A stretch of DNA of 64,000 nt from Flavobacteriales bacterium (lineage in GTDB: Bacteria > Bacteroidota > Bacteroidia > Flavobacteriales_G > Salibacteraceae). The DNA lies in the NCBI GenBank assembly GCA_020435995.1, contig JAGQYO010000011.1, forward strand, positions 1 to 64,000. Direction: 5' to 3'. Under the pieces are notes generated by a model. That model was not told where the DNA came from, ran no database searches, and saw only the letters and a list, made by a program, of their open reading frames with translations. Shown piece by piece: positions 41,659 to 51,288 of the stretch (the first letter of the stretch is position 1; each line of letters begins with the position of its first letter). The position numbers were made by a program, and so were the translations under genes.

Positions 41659-43590
41659 ATGTGTAATACAACTACTTTTGAGGCAATGGCCGAGCCGCAT
41701 ATTATTCACAAGGTACTTAAACAATATTGGGGTTACGATGAGTTTCGCCCACTGCAAGAGGATATTATTCTCTCTGTATTGAATGGATCAGATACGCTTG
41801 CCTTGTTACCCACTGGGGGTGGAAAATCCATCTGTTTTCAGGTGCCGGCAATGGCCTTGGATGGAATTTGTATTGTGGTTTCTCCACTTATTTCACTGAT
41901 GCAAGATCAGGTGGAAAACCTGCTCAAAAGGGGAATCAAGGCAGCAAGTATTAGCGCCGCAAATTCTCGACGAGAAATTGACGTGCTGCTGGATAATTGT
42001 ATTTACGGAGGCGTAAAGTTTTTGTACCTATCTCCCGAAAGGTTGAAATCAGAGTTGTTTTTGGAGCGATTTAAACAAATGAAGGTTTGTTTGCTTGCCA
42101 TTGATGAGGCTCACTGTATTTCTCAATGGGGCTACGATTTTCGGCCAGAATATTTATTGGTTGCTGATGTTCGCGAATTCCTTCCTGATATTCCTGTTTT
42201 GGCCTTAACTGCTACTGCCACGCCGGAGGTGGTTGAGGACATTCAAAAACAGCTTCAATTCAAGAGGAAGAATGTTTTTCAAAAGAGCTTCGAGCGTTCA
42301 AATCTGGCCTATGTAGTACAATACGAAGAATCCAAAATGGCTAGGCTTCTCAATGTGATCAATAAGATAGGAGGAAGCGGAATTGTGTATTTGAGAAGCA
42401 GAAACAAAACAACGCTTATAGCTAAAGAATTAAGAGCAAGAGGAATTAGTTGTGAGAGTTACCACGCTGGCCTAAAACAAGAAACCAGAAAAAAAAGGCA
42501 ACAAGATTGGATTGATGGGTCGATTCAAGCGGTAGCTGCTACCAATGCTTTTGGGATGGGCATCGATAAGCCCGATGTGCGTTGGGTTGTTCATTTGGAT
42601 TTACCTGACAGCTTAGAAGCCTATTTTCAAGAAGCGGGTAGGGCTGGGCGAGATGGAAAAAAGTCTTATGCGGTTACACTCTACGATGAAGCAGATACCT
42701 TGGATTTGTTGTCGCGGGTGGAGGCGGCCTTTCCCGATATAAAGGAAATAAAACGCATTTATCGCGCACTGGGTAATTTTCTTCAAATTCCTGTGGGAGG
42801 GGGCAAAGAAGAATCTTTTCCATTTGAGATTTCAGACTTTGCCAAGCGCTACAACCTTCCGCTGCGAAACGCTTATGTCGGTTTGGGAATTCTAGAAAAA
42901 GAAGGATATATCACGCTTTCTGATGCATTCCATCATCCGGCTAAGGTTCAAATCTACCTTGACAAAAAAGGCATTTACGACCTGAGCGTTCAGAATAGCG
43001 AACCCGCTAAAGTGCTAGATATTCTCCTACGTTCTTATTCAGGTTTTTTTGACACACTGGTGGTAATCAATGAGGGCACTTTGGCCACACGGCTTGGTTG
43101 GAAAAAAGAAGATGTAATTCTCGCGCTTCAAAAATTAAAAAAGATGGAGGCCATTGAATACATTGCCACTTCTGATTCTCCGATGGTTTATTTTTCCCAA
43201 GAGCGATTACATGAAGATAATTTTTCGATAGATAAAAAACTTTATGCTTTCAGGAAGAAGCGCGCTATCGAAAATGCCAAGTCGGTTATTACTTATGTGT
43301 CGAGTACCACATGCCGAAGTGCACTACTGGTGGCCCATTTTGGCCAAAAAGGAGCCAAAGATTGCGGCGTATGTGATGTCTGCCTTGAGAAAAAGAAGAT
43401 GATCAATGAACCAGGTTTTCTTGAAATTGTTGAGCTCATACGAAACCAATTAAAAGCAGGCGTATTTAGTGTTACACAGCTAAAATCCAAACTTAAAAAA
43501 GTAAGTACTGACCAACTCTTCGCATGCTTGGACTGGATGGAAGATTCATCGGAAATCTCTATTGAAAACGATCGAATTTTATTGCCTTAA
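41659..43590 (+). CDS. recQ: RecQ-family ATP-dependent DNA helicase
   Basis: A 643-residue 3'-5' helicase. Motif 0/I: YWGYDEFRPLQEDII and LPTGGGKSICFQVP; motif II: DEAHCISQWGYDFRPEYL; motifs V/VI: ATNAFGMGIDKPDVR and QEAGRAGRDG. A zinc-binding RQC part with CRSALLVAHFG and CGVCDVC follows. No HRDC domain is visible; the C-terminus is a short winged-helix-like region. An ATG at 41686 (MAEPH) is an alternative start. Its last 12 bases overlap the convergent TPR glycosyltransferase gene. Confidence 0.94.
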   Translation: MCNTTTFEAMAEPHIIHKVLKQYWGYDEFRPLQEDIILSVLNGSDTLALLPTGGGKSICFQVPAMALDGICIVVSPLISLMQDQVENLLKRGIKAASISAANSRREIDVLLDNCIYGGVKFLYLSPERLKSELFLERFKQMKVCLLAIDEAHCISQWGYDFRPEYLLVADVREFLPDIPVLALTATATPEVVEDIQKQLQFKRKNVFQKSFERSNLAYVVQYEESKMARLLNVINKIGGSGIVYLRSRNKTTLIAKELRARGISCESYHAGLKQETRKKRQQDWIDGSIQAVAATNAFGMGIDKPDVRWVVHLDLPDSLEAYFQEAGRAGRDGKKSYAVTLYDEADTLDLLSRVEAAFPDIKEIKRIYRALGNFLQIPVGGGKEESFPFEISDFAKRYNLPLRNAYVGLGILEKEGYITLSDAFHHPAKVQIYLDKKGIYDLSVQNSEPAKVLDILLRSYSGFFDTLVVINEGTLATRLGWKKEDVILALQKLKKMEAIEYIATSDSPMVYFSQERLHEDNFSIDKKLYAFRKKRAIENAKSVITYVSSTTCRSALLVAHFGQKGAKDCGVCDVCLEKKKMINEPGFLEIVELIRNQLKAGVFSVTQLKSKLKKVSTDQLFACLDWMEDSSEISIENDRILLP

Positions 43591-45612
43591 TTTTTTAATT
43601 CTTGCGTAGTAGTCCGATGCTTTTTCTATGTTTCCAATTTCTGTTTCTGCTTTTGCTAAAGCAGCTAAGGCGCCAATTTCATCTGGGCTGTAAGCCAAAG
43701 ATTTTTCTAAATATGGAATTGCTTCGGTATACTTTTCCAGCATCAAATAGGACGTGCCAATGGTAAATACACACCAGGGATAATTGGCATTTGCTTCCGT
43801 TACAAGTATCAGCTTATCAATGGCATCTTGGTACTTCTCAAGCTCATAAAGACTCACACCAATAAAATAAAGACCGTCTTGCGCAGCAGGGTTTATTTGA
43901 ACGGCTTTTTCAAAATAAGGAATGGCTTCTGTAAATTTCCGATCGTTATAATAGGCTGCTGCAAGGTTATAATTGGCAAAGTACGCTTTGGTGGAGTCTA
44001 CCACATCTATTAATTCTGCAAAAGTTGTTTGTGCATTTTTCAACTGTTTTGATTGAAGATAAATATCGCCTAAATGAAGTTTAAGATCAATATTTCCAGA
44101 GTCTTTTTTAAGGCCTGCTAGGGCCACTTTTTCTCCGCGCGGATAATCTCCTTTGCTCTTGTACAAATCGGCCAATTGCTCATAATTTCCCATAAAGTCT
44201 GGATATATTTTAATGCTTTCGAGCAAGTGATAAATCGATTTATTGTAGGCTTTTTGTTGATCTGCCAAGTTAGCGGCTTTTCTACCCACTTCTTTGTATT
44301 CTGCGGCTGCAAAATGGTGTGCTCTATATGAGTTAGAACTCGTTTCTACGTCTTTGATGAAGAGCGTTTGGTTTGACTCCCAATCCGAATTTCGAGAATA
44401 AGTTTGGAAGCTATAAAACAACAAAACAATTGGAAGAGCCATCCAAGATAATTGGTGAACTTTGGTACCCAAAGGAGATTGAATAAGTTGGTTAAAAAGC
44501 AAGCCCACTATGATGACAAAACCCAACGAAGGGCTAAACAGAAACCGCTCGGCTGCAGTTGCAGCTATAGGCAAAATTAGATTACTACTCAATACTAAGG
44601 AGCTGATCACAAGCGCGATGCCCATCGCCAATAAATTTCTTTTGAGGAAGTAGAAAACACCCGCCGCGATCATGAGCAGGATGACTGTTATGGAGATTAA
44701 AGCTGAGGGGTTGGTCCATTCTACGAGTTCTATTTGGTTGAACGAATAGTCATAGCTAAACGACAATGGAAGAAGTAGTTTTTGGAAATACATACCAATA
44801 ATTGAGAGGGCAGTGCCAAAATATTCTGAGCTGTTTTCAGAGAACAACAGGGCGTTATTGGCACCACTTAGTTTTTCGCTTTCGGCTTCAAAAGCTATGG
44901 CAGTTAAGATATTTAGACGCAGGAAAAAATATAAGGCAACTGGCAGGATAAATACGCTTGTTTTTAGCCAAGCGGAAGTGTTTTTCTGAGTGACATACCA
45001 GGTTAACAATGGGAAAACCGCCAAATACGAAAGTGCTGTTTCTTTACTGAGTACGGCTAATAAATAACAAACAAGGGCTAATAGCAAATCTTGCATTGCG
45101 CCTTTTTCAAGGTGTTTTGTAAAAAGCCAAAAGGATAACACCCCGAAAAGTAAGCCTAATAATTCATCTGCGCTTTTGAGGTTGGCCACTACCTCCGTAT
45201 GGATGGGATGGGCCACAAATAACAGGGTTATCCCAAAGGTAAGTGATAAGGAATACGCGCTGAACAAAAGGCACAACCACTTAAACACAACCACACATAG
45301 AATTGAATAGAGAAGTACATGAATGAGGTGAAATGGAGAGCTGGAATCACCGAAAAAGCTTGTTTCTACGGCAAACAGAATAAGGGACACTGGGCGGTAT
45401 GACTCCTCATTGGTTCCACTGTAGCCATACATGTACGAATTCGATAAAATTTCAGGAATACCTTTGATTCCTTTTTGCACTGAGCTGTTCGAAGTAATTG
45501 CCGTGCGATCGTCAAGTACAAAACCATGTTTTATTGTATTGGCGTACAACAAAAAGGCAAAGGCGAACACAAGAATGTGCCCATGCTTTTCTATGGTTTT
45601 ATTCATTTTCAT
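43579..45612 (-). CDS. TMTC-like membrane glycosyltransferase with C-terminal TPRs
   Basis: A 677-residue protein: about 10-11 helices in residues 10-400 with the GT-C Asp pair in FVLDDRTAITSNSSVQKG (about residue 33) and SYRPVSLILFAVE after it, then six or more TPR units in residues about 440-677 (YEQLADLYKSKGDYPRGEKVA, YFIGVSLYELEKYQDAIDKL, IPYLEKSLAYSPDEIGALAAL). This layout matches eukaryotic TMTC O-mannosyltransferases and their bacterial relatives. A role in O-glycosylating surface or periplasmic proteins is an inference. It is probably in one operon with the TerB-like and GT genes upstream. Confidence 0.82.
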   Translation of the reverse strand: MKMNKTIEKHGHILVFAFAFLLYANTIKHGFVLDDRTAITSNSSVQKGIKGIPEILSNSYMYGYSGTNEESYRPVSLILFAVETSFFGDSSSPFHLIHVLLYSILCVVVFKWLCLLFSAYSLSLTFGITLLFVAHPIHTEVVANLKSADELLGLLFGVLSFWLFTKHLEKGAMQDLLLALVCYLLAVLSKETALSYLAVFPLLTWYVTQKNTSAWLKTSVFILPVALYFFLRLNILTAIAFEAESEKLSGANNALLFSENSSEYFGTALSIIGMYFQKLLLPLSFSYDYSFNQIELVEWTNPSALISITVILLMIAAGVFYFLKRNLLAMGIALVISSLVLSSNLILPIAATAAERFLFSPSLGFVIIVGLLFNQLIQSPLGTKVHQLSWMALPIVLLFYSFQTYSRNSDWESNQTLFIKDVETSSNSYRAHHFAAAEYKEVGRKAANLADQQKAYNKSIYHLLESIKIYPDFMGNYEQLADLYKSKGDYPRGEKVALAGLKKDSGNIDLKLHLGDIYLQSKQLKNAQTTFAELIDVVDSTKAYFANYNLAAAYYNDRKFTEAIPYFEKAVQINPAAQDGLYFIGVSLYELEKYQDAIDKLILVTEANANYPWCVFTIGTSYLMLEKYTEAIPYLEKSLAYSPDEIGALAALAKAETEIGNIEKASDYYARIKKLRQ

Positions 45613-45660
45613 AACCTCTATCTAGGCCTGAAAAGTACTAATTTAAGAGGGAGTCTTTCG

Positions 45661-46083
45661 TTAGTTTAAAAATTTCTGAATGGACTTTAAGATATCCTCA
45701 ACCGAAAGCTGTTCTCCTTCGAGGGCTTTTACTGTGGAAATCAATTCTTCGACCAGAGCGTTGCTGATCCTCAAGCTACGGCCAATATGGCGCACAAACT
45801 GAATTTCTTCTACTGCCACATCACCATCAATGTGCATGAGGATCAAAAGCTGATGCAGTATGGTCATTCTGTGTTTTTCGCTTTGGGGTACATTTAGCGG
45901 GTATTGATCATCATTTATCCAAATATTGGCCAATACTTCTTTCTCCACACCAAGTTTTGTCCGAACTTGTTCAATAAATTCAATCTCATTTTCATCGATG
46001 CGGTTATCGGCTTTTGCAAGTTGAACAAAAAGTGCCAGCAGCGATTTTTTATTGTATTCCATTTTAGCGAAGGGATCATTCAT
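45661..46083 (-). CDS. TerB-like (tellurite-resistance/DUF533-type) protein
   Basis: A 140-residue all-alpha protein of the TerB fold: KKSLLALFVQLAKADNRIDENEIEFIEQV in parts, HQLLILMHIDGDVAVEEIQFVRHIGRSL in parts. The repeated D-G/N-R-I-D/E-x-E pattern with acidic metal-binding residues is typical of TerB. It has no signal peptide and is likely cytoplasmic and peripheral. It lies 10 bases after the stop of the upstream glycosyltransferase and 48 bases before the TMTC-like gene, so it is in the same transcript. Its function here is unknown. Confidence 0.78.
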   Translation of the reverse strand: MNDPFAKMEYNKKSLLALFVQLAKADNRIDENEIEFIEQVRTKLGVEKEVLANIWINDDQYPLNVPQSEKHRMTILHQLLILMHIDGDVAVEEIQFVRHIGRSLRISNALVEELISTVKALEGEQLSVEDILKSIQKFLN

Positions 46084-46093
46084 AGTGACAGAT

Positions 46094-47626
46094 TTAGTCT
46101 ATTGGGGTGCCATTGAGTAAATCAAATATAGCCCGCGTTTCTGTTTTTTCAAGGTTCATGATATAAATTCTCGGTGACTCGGATATTTTATTGGTCGAAG
46201 CGTAATTTACATGCTTTAGTTTATCTGGGTTCCAACCCACAATCATGATCTTGCTGTGGGAGTAATCATATAAGTCTCCGTGTCCCCATCGGCGACGCTC
46301 GTAGTCTCCCATAATGGCCCTAGGGAATTCTTCAACTAGCGACGAACAACCGTATGCAACCATTTCCAGTTCGGGGATGGGATAGTCCCAATTTGGGTTC
46401 AACGCCACCAGAGTTACCTTGTGTTGTTCGGCCAATTGTTTTATTTCAAGACATTTGTCTCTCAATTTTTCAATCGGAATGATAGCTACAGGCCCATAAT
46501 TCCTTTTGGCCGTTTCATAATCCAGCACCGCACGAAAATTGACCTGCTTGTAGATAAAAAAGCTGGCAAGAGCAATGAGCAAGAGGTATTCTTGGCGTTT
46601 TACAATGGTTCTATTTTGGCTCAACCAACCTGCCACGAGTGCCATACAAAGTGGCAGTGCCAGCCACATTCTGGTGGTGTTTAAAAAAATAGAACCAACA
46701 TCATCGTGCACTTTTGGAATGCCAAGCGCAATAATGAGAATAACAAAAGCTACTAGAGTGGACCATGCTTCTTTAGGCTTTTGTTGTTTGAATAAAATAA
46801 TAGCCGAAGCCAACAGAATGAGCAATACCAGCCCATCGAAATTCCAAATAACTGGCATTGAGTATTGAAAAATCCGACTCATTTCTAAAAATCCATCCTT
46901 CAGTGCTACAATGGAAAATTCGTTGCCCCATAGTGTGTGAAGCAAATATTCTGGATGGTCTTCATAGAATTTGTCCGCAAGAAATTTTCCAGCTAAGGGT
47001 GGCAATGCGCCAAGAAAGAGGAAGGGATAAAATTTTAATGATGTCCAGTTGTGAAGTAAGTAATAAAAACCAAGAGGTGCCACAAAAACTACTGAGTTTG
47101 GATTGAGGGCAAGTGCCAAAACACTAAAAAAACCGAATAACACAAAATCTCGGTTTTTCGATTGGTTTATGAAGAAGGCTAAAAAGCCTGCGGCAAACAT
47201 TCCGGTAGCAAATCCACGTGACAAACCCGAGATGATATTAAATTCAATTTGCATTAGCAGCGGCATCCCAATGCATATCAAAGCTCCGAAGGTGTTTTTG
47301 TTTTTCAGGAAATAATATCCTAAAAGAAAAAATGGCAACAAGAAAAGAAAAGAAGTAATGAGGGGAAAGAGTATCCAGATAGGAATTCCTAGTTTAAGAA
47401 GGGGCGCTACAATCCACGACTCTAGAGGGAAATTATAATTCTGTCCATAAAAATAGGGCTCATAGAAACTTCCTTCTGAAAGGTCACGCGCTATTTGCCA
47501 GAGCACAGTTTGATCGCCTCCTGTAAATTTAAATCCATGTGACCATATAACTCTCCCTTGCTGAAGAATGGTCAAAATGCCAATCGTAATTAACGGGAAA
47601 TTCTCTTTGGAGAAATACTGCTTCAA
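46094..47626 (-). CDS. GT-C-like polytopic membrane protein
   Basis: A 510-residue protein with about 10 transmembrane helices over residues 12-360 and a C-terminal soluble part of about 150 residues. The N-terminal loop SHGFKFTGGDQTVLWQIARDL, with its Asp, resembles the first periplasmic loop of GT39/GT83-type glycosyltransferases, and the following YGQNYNFPLESW is also seen in such enzymes. Start is TTG at 47626; no ATG lies in frame before the first helix. It is first in a unit with the TerB-like and TMTC-like genes. Activity is an inference. Confidence 0.68.
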   Translation of the reverse strand: MKQYFSKENFPLITIGILTILQQGRVIWSHGFKFTGGDQTVLWQIARDLSEGSFYEPYFYGQNYNFPLESWIVAPLLKLGIPIWILFPLITSFLFLLPFFLLGYYFLKNKNTFGALICIGMPLLMQIEFNIISGLSRGFATGMFAAGFLAFFINQSKNRDFVLFGFFSVLALALNPNSVVFVAPLGFYYLLHNWTSLKFYPFLFLGALPPLAGKFLADKFYEDHPEYLLHTLWGNEFSIVALKDGFLEMSRIFQYSMPVIWNFDGLVLLILLASAIILFKQQKPKEAWSTLVAFVILIIALGIPKVHDDVGSIFLNTTRMWLALPLCMALVAGWLSQNRTIVKRQEYLLLIALASFFIYKQVNFRAVLDYETAKRNYGPVAIIPIEKLRDKCLEIKQLAEQHKVTLVALNPNWDYPIPELEMVAYGCSSLVEEFPRAIMGDYERRRWGHGDLYDYSHSKIMIVGWNPDKLKHVNYASTNKISESPRIYIMNLEKTETRAIFDLLNGTPID

Positions 47627-47768
47627 CTGATGAGTTTATTAGGATGTCAAAAATAGATGTATTGTTATTGAACCCGTTTTTTACGGCAAATGACTTAAAC
47701 GTGTATGTATTATTCTATTGCACTAAAATCTTTAACAGGGCTCATTTAGTTTATCAAGCAGTCTAATC

Positions 47769-47776
47769 TATATTTG
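47769..47776 (+). promoter_or_regulatory. -7 promoter element for the HisC-like gene
   Basis: TATATTTG matches TAnnTTTG exactly and lies 17 bases before the ATG. No convincing -33 element is present. A TATTTTTG on the other strand (47648-47655) could serve the divergent GT-C-like gene. Confidence 0.4.
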
Positions 47777-47793
47777 TTCTAAACCCAAAACAG

Positions 47794-48900
47794 ATGGTCA
47801 GAATACCTGAAAATATTGAGAATTTAAAAAGTTATAAGCCTGGCAAACCTATAGATCAAATCATTGAGGAGTTTGGACTAAAGGAAACGGCCATACTCTG
47901 GAACAACGAAAATAACTTTGGTCCATCACCACTTGCCATGGAATATTTACAAAAATCGATGGCAAATTCGCATTTATATCCAGATCCAGCATGTTTGGAA
48001 TTGAGAGGTCTTATAGCTAAAAAGAACCAAGTATTAATTGGGAATGTTGCGGTTGGAAACGGATCTGAGTCCTTGTTCAACAATTTGTTCAATTCGTTTT
48101 TTGAGGTTGGAGATGAGCTTCTCACTTGTGCAGGAACATTTGTTGCCGTTTATATTTGGGCGCAAGCCAACAAGGTGAAGGTAAATACGGTTCCACTCAC
48201 CAGTACCTACAATTTTGACTTGGATGCTTTGGCCAAGAGAGTAGATAAAAAAACAAAGGCGATTTATTTGTCCAACCCCAATAACCCTACAGGAGCCATG
48301 ATTTCGGGTGAAGAAATGGTCAATTTTATAAAGAAAATACCACCCGAAGTAATTATCGTGGTAGATGAAGCCTACTATGAATACGCAGTTGATTTGTCAC
48401 CAGATTACCCGGACACCACAGCCTATCGATACGATAATGTGATTACCCTTCGAACGTTTTCTAAGGCTTATGGTATTGCGGCCATCAGAATTGGATATGC
48501 CATTGCATCAGAAAGAATGATTGATGCTTTGATGAAGGTGAAATTGACATTTGAACCATCGAATGTGGCGCAAGCGGCTGGTATTGGAGCGATTCAAGAT
48601 GAAAAGTATTTGAGGAATACGGTAGAGAACAACACCCATGAGTTACATTATTACTACCGCGAATTACACAAGCTGGGATATAATTTTATTCCGAGCTACG
48701 CCAATTTTGTAATGCTCGACCTTGGAAATCCTGAATCTGTTCAAATTCTTTTTGAAGAGCTAATGAAAAGAGGTGTATTTGTGCGGGTATTACGAGCCTT
48801 TGGCTTACCCCATTGCTTGAGGATCACAGTAGGGCTTCCAGAAGAAAACAGACTTTGCCTTAAAGCACTTGCAGAATGCAAGAGCCTGATACCGGCTTAG
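47794..48900 (+). CDS. histidinol-phosphate aminotransferase-like PLP enzyme
   Basis: A 368-residue class I/II aminotransferase with HisC hallmarks: LWNNENNFGPSP at the start, VAVGNGSESLFNNLF, SNPNNPTGAMIS, VDEAYYEYA, and the PLP lysine in RTFSKAYGIAAIRIGYAIA. The family acts on histidinol phosphate or aromatic and related amino acids. No his-operon gene is nearby, so a histidine role is not assured; aromatic or broad-specificity transamination is possible. It ends 4 bases into the convergent unknown gene. Confidence 0.85.
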   Translation: MVRIPENIENLKSYKPGKPIDQIIEEFGLKETAILWNNENNFGPSPLAMEYLQKSMANSHLYPDPACLELRGLIAKKNQVLIGNVAVGNGSESLFNNLFNSFFEVGDELLTCAGTFVAVYIWAQANKVKVNTVPLTSTYNFDLDALAKRVDKKTKAIYLSNPNNPTGAMISGEEMVNFIKKIPPEVIIVVDEAYYEYAVDLSPDYPDTTAYRYDNVITLRTFSKAYGIAAIRIGYAIASERMIDALMKVKLTFEPSNVAQAAGIGAIQDEKYLRNTVENNTHELHYYYRELHKLGYNFIPSYANFVMLDLGNPESVQILFEELMKRGVFVRVLRAFGLPHCLRITVGLPEENRLCLKALAECKSLIPA

Positions 48901-50306
48901 TTTACTACATGAGGGTTGTAATCAAATAACTCTAAGCGCTTTATGGTTGCGGCTACCTTATCAGGCACAAACTCCTCCCATCCATCTTCGCCTTTGCGTA
49001 TCATGTTTAATACTTTGTCCGAAAAAATAGTAAGCAATTCGGTGCGCACATTTTTAATATCTGCTAATTTGTTGTTGTCCCATAGGTAGGTAAGCATGCC
49101 CTCCATATTGGGAGCAATAGTCATAGTTTTTGAGTCAACTAATTTATTTCTAATCATGGCGGGGTAGACAAACAGTTTTACATTGGTTCCAAATCCTTTA
49201 CCGAAGGCTTCGAAAATACCGCCGGGCAAGGTGTCGTAATAATTTTCGTCAAATACATTGAGCAAATTACTCACACCTAATATAACCCCGATTTTTCGCC
49301 CTTTTGTAAACTGACTCAAGTATTCAACCACTTTGTAGTATTTCACATAATTGGAAATCATTACCGTATGGCCGAGGCTACAAAGAATATCTACTCGATC
49401 CAAAAAGTCCTTATCCCTAATGGTTCCATCAAAACTTAGATCTTTTAAAGTAAGCTCAAAAAGCACTTTTACTTTGGATTTTTCTACCCCTTCTTCCTTT
49501 ATAAACAGCTCTAACCCAGAATTGAGCATGTCAATGTTCACGTGGGTTACGGGCCTAAAACGGCCTCGAAGCAAGAGTGGATGTTTTCTATACAGCGCCT
49601 CGGAAGGCTGAAGTACATCACCCTTCGAACCGAACAAGGCAGCATCGGTCATACCGTATTTCACTAATCGAAGCGCCATTAGGCGGTTGTCAATGTGCTG
49701 AAAATCGGGTCCACTAAGTCTGAACATATCGACTTCAATTCTATTCCGACTCAAGTTGTCCATCAAAGACTTCAGTAGGAGCTTAGGGTCATGATTGTGA
49801 AAGTAACAACCGTAAAGCAGGTTTACTCCCATAATACCCAAGGCATTGGATTGTAGTTTTTGATCGTTGTCGTGCAATTTTACATGAATCACACATTCAT
49901 TTGGCTTTGCCCTTGGGCTTAATTGAAAGCGGACTCCCATCCATCCATGTCCTTGGTTAGTTTTGTTGTAGTTCAACACTTCAACCGTATTGGAAAAAGT
50001 GAAGAAACGAGTTTTGTCGGCGCGATGATCTAATTTTCTTGTGGTGAGTTTAAACTCGAAATTCATCATTTGAATGAGCCGTGGTTCGCACACATACCTT
50101 TCCGATTCACCGTAAATAAAATCGGATAATTTCATGTCGTAGGCTGATAAGCTAAACGCTATAGTTCCACTGGCACCCCCCACCCTATAAAAGTGGTTGG
50201 CTACTTCTTGCCCTGCACCGATTTCACCAAACGAACCATAGACATTTTTCTCTAAATTAAAGTTTAGGGCCTTTTCTCTAGTGCTTGGGACTCTATCTGA
50301 GCTCAT
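48897..50306 (-). CDS. conserved protein of unknown function, 469 residues
   Basis: A soluble protein without signal peptide or helices for membranes. It starts REKALNFNLEKNVYGSFGEIGAGQEVANHFYRVGGASGTIA (as neighbouring motifs) and contains YVCEPRLIQMMNFEF, FHNHDPKLLLKSLMDNLSRNRIEVDM, SGPDFQHIDNRLMALRLVKYGMT and a later LDRVDILCSLGHTVMISNY. These stretches look strongly conserved and I recall similar proteins in several phyla annotated only as hypothetical, so it seems a widespread family with no assigned role. The gene is 98 bases downstream of a plsC-like gene and convergent with the HisC-like gene. Confidence 0.75.
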   Translation of the reverse strand: MSSDRVPSTREKALNFNLEKNVYGSFGEIGAGQEVANHFYRVGGASGTIAFSLSAYDMKLSDFIYGESERYVCEPRLIQMMNFEFKLTTRKLDHRADKTRFFTFSNTVEVLNYNKTNQGHGWMGVRFQLSPRAKPNECVIHVKLHDNDQKLQSNALGIMGVNLLYGCYFHNHDPKLLLKSLMDNLSRNRIEVDMFRLSGPDFQHIDNRLMALRLVKYGMTDAALFGSKGDVLQPSEALYRKHPLLLRGRFRPVTHVNIDMLNSGLELFIKEEGVEKSKVKVLFELTLKDLSFDGTIRDKDFLDRVDILCSLGHTVMISNYVKYYKVVEYLSQFTKGRKIGVILGVSNLLNVFDENYYDTLPGGIFEAFGKGFGTNVKLFVYPAMIRNKLVDSKTMTIAPNMEGMLTYLWDNNKLADIKNVRTELLTIFSDKVLNMIRKGEDGWEEFVPDKVAATIKRLELFDYNPHVVN

Positions 50307-50404
50307 TTAAAACAAAAAATTATTAAAGTTGAAACATTGACCGTGCAAAGGTCTTGATTATTAAGCAAACAATGAGCTTTTTTGTTTTGTTTCTTATACT
50401 TTAA

Positions 50405-51172
50405 CTATTGATTTTCCTCAACTTTTTCTTTCAATACATCTGGAAGATCATCTTCTGATTGCCCAATGGCGGTCATCATTTGATTTAGAATGTAGTCTGC
50501 AGAATCATTAAAGTTGATATCCAAAGGTCGTTTAAACGTAATAGAGAGTTGGGTGTGTCGCTTTTTTATTCGTACACCACTTTTATTAAAGGCTTTTCTA
50601 AATCCGTTGACTTGTATGGGAATCACTATCGGTTTGGTTTGTTTTATAATTACAGCGCTACCTTTTCGGCCTTTGGCGTATGCCGTGGTAGTACCTTGAG
50701 GAAAGGAAACCAACCAGCCATCAGCTAATGCCTTTTTGATGTTGTCCAAATCTGTGTTGTCCACTTTTCTTTTTACATCTTGTCCATTTTCTCTCCACGT
50801 TCTTTTAATCAAAACGCCACCCGTATGGGCCAGAAGTTTGGGAAGCACCCCTTTTTTCATGGTCTCTACAGCCGCTACATAATAGAAGTTTAAAAAAGGG
50901 TTGATAAGATACCACAACATACGTGGGTTTTTAACACCGTTTCTAACCGATGCCATAGAAAGGTACATGAGAAATACATCCATAAAATAGGTCTGATGGT
51001 TAGAAATAAACAGAACATTTCTTTTGGGAAGCCCTTTCAAATGCTTGAGCCCATTAAAGGTCGTACGGTTCACTACAAAAAATCGGTAGTATCCGATGAA
51101 ACCAAAAAGTAAGATGAGAATGCGCTTTAGGATGTGATAATTACCGAGAACATCTCTTTTGAAAATCTTCAT
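50405..51172 (-). CDS. lysophospholipid acyltransferase (PlsC-like)
   Basis: A 255-residue membrane-associated acyltransferase. The catalytic His-Asp block is ISNHQTYFMDVF (about residue 57), with one residue more between His and Asp than the classic H-x4-D; this spacing is usual in the Bacteroidota subfamily. A second motif is FPQGTTTAYAKGRKG in place of FPEGTRS. An N-terminal hydrophobic helix (about 13-33) probably anchors it. It transfers an acyl group to lysophosphatidic acid or a related lipid. It is co-directional with the unknown gene at 48897, 98 bases upstream of it. Confidence 0.88.
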   Translation of the reverse strand: MKIFKRDVLGNYHILKRILILLFGFIGYYRFFVVNRTTFNGLKHLKGLPKRNVLFISNHQTYFMDVFLMYLSMASVRNGVKNPRMLWYLINPFLNFYYVAAVETMKKGVLPKLLAHTGGVLIKRTWRENGQDVKRKVDNTDLDNIKKALADGWLVSFPQGTTTAYAKGRKGSAVIIKQTKPIVIPIQVNGFRKAFNKSGVRIKKRHTQLSITFKRPLDINFNDSADYILNQMMTAIGQSEDDLPDVLKEKVEENQ

Positions 51173-51212
51173 AAAAACACTTTATTCATTGAATTTTAAG
51201 ATTTTATACTCA

Positions 51213-51248
51213 TTTTGCTTGATTTTGACGGCAATGTTAATAAATTTG
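51213..51248 (+). promoter_or_regulatory. Bacteroidota-type promoter for the 51289 gene
   Basis: TTTTG (51213-51217) and TAAATTTG (51241-51248) match the -33 and -7 elements with 23 bases between them. The expected transcript start is about 35 bases before the ATG at 51289. It is among the better matches seen in the window. Confidence 0.48.
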
Positions 51249-51288
51249 TCGTCCTATTTTTTAACAAGCGAATAAACTTAATTACATT

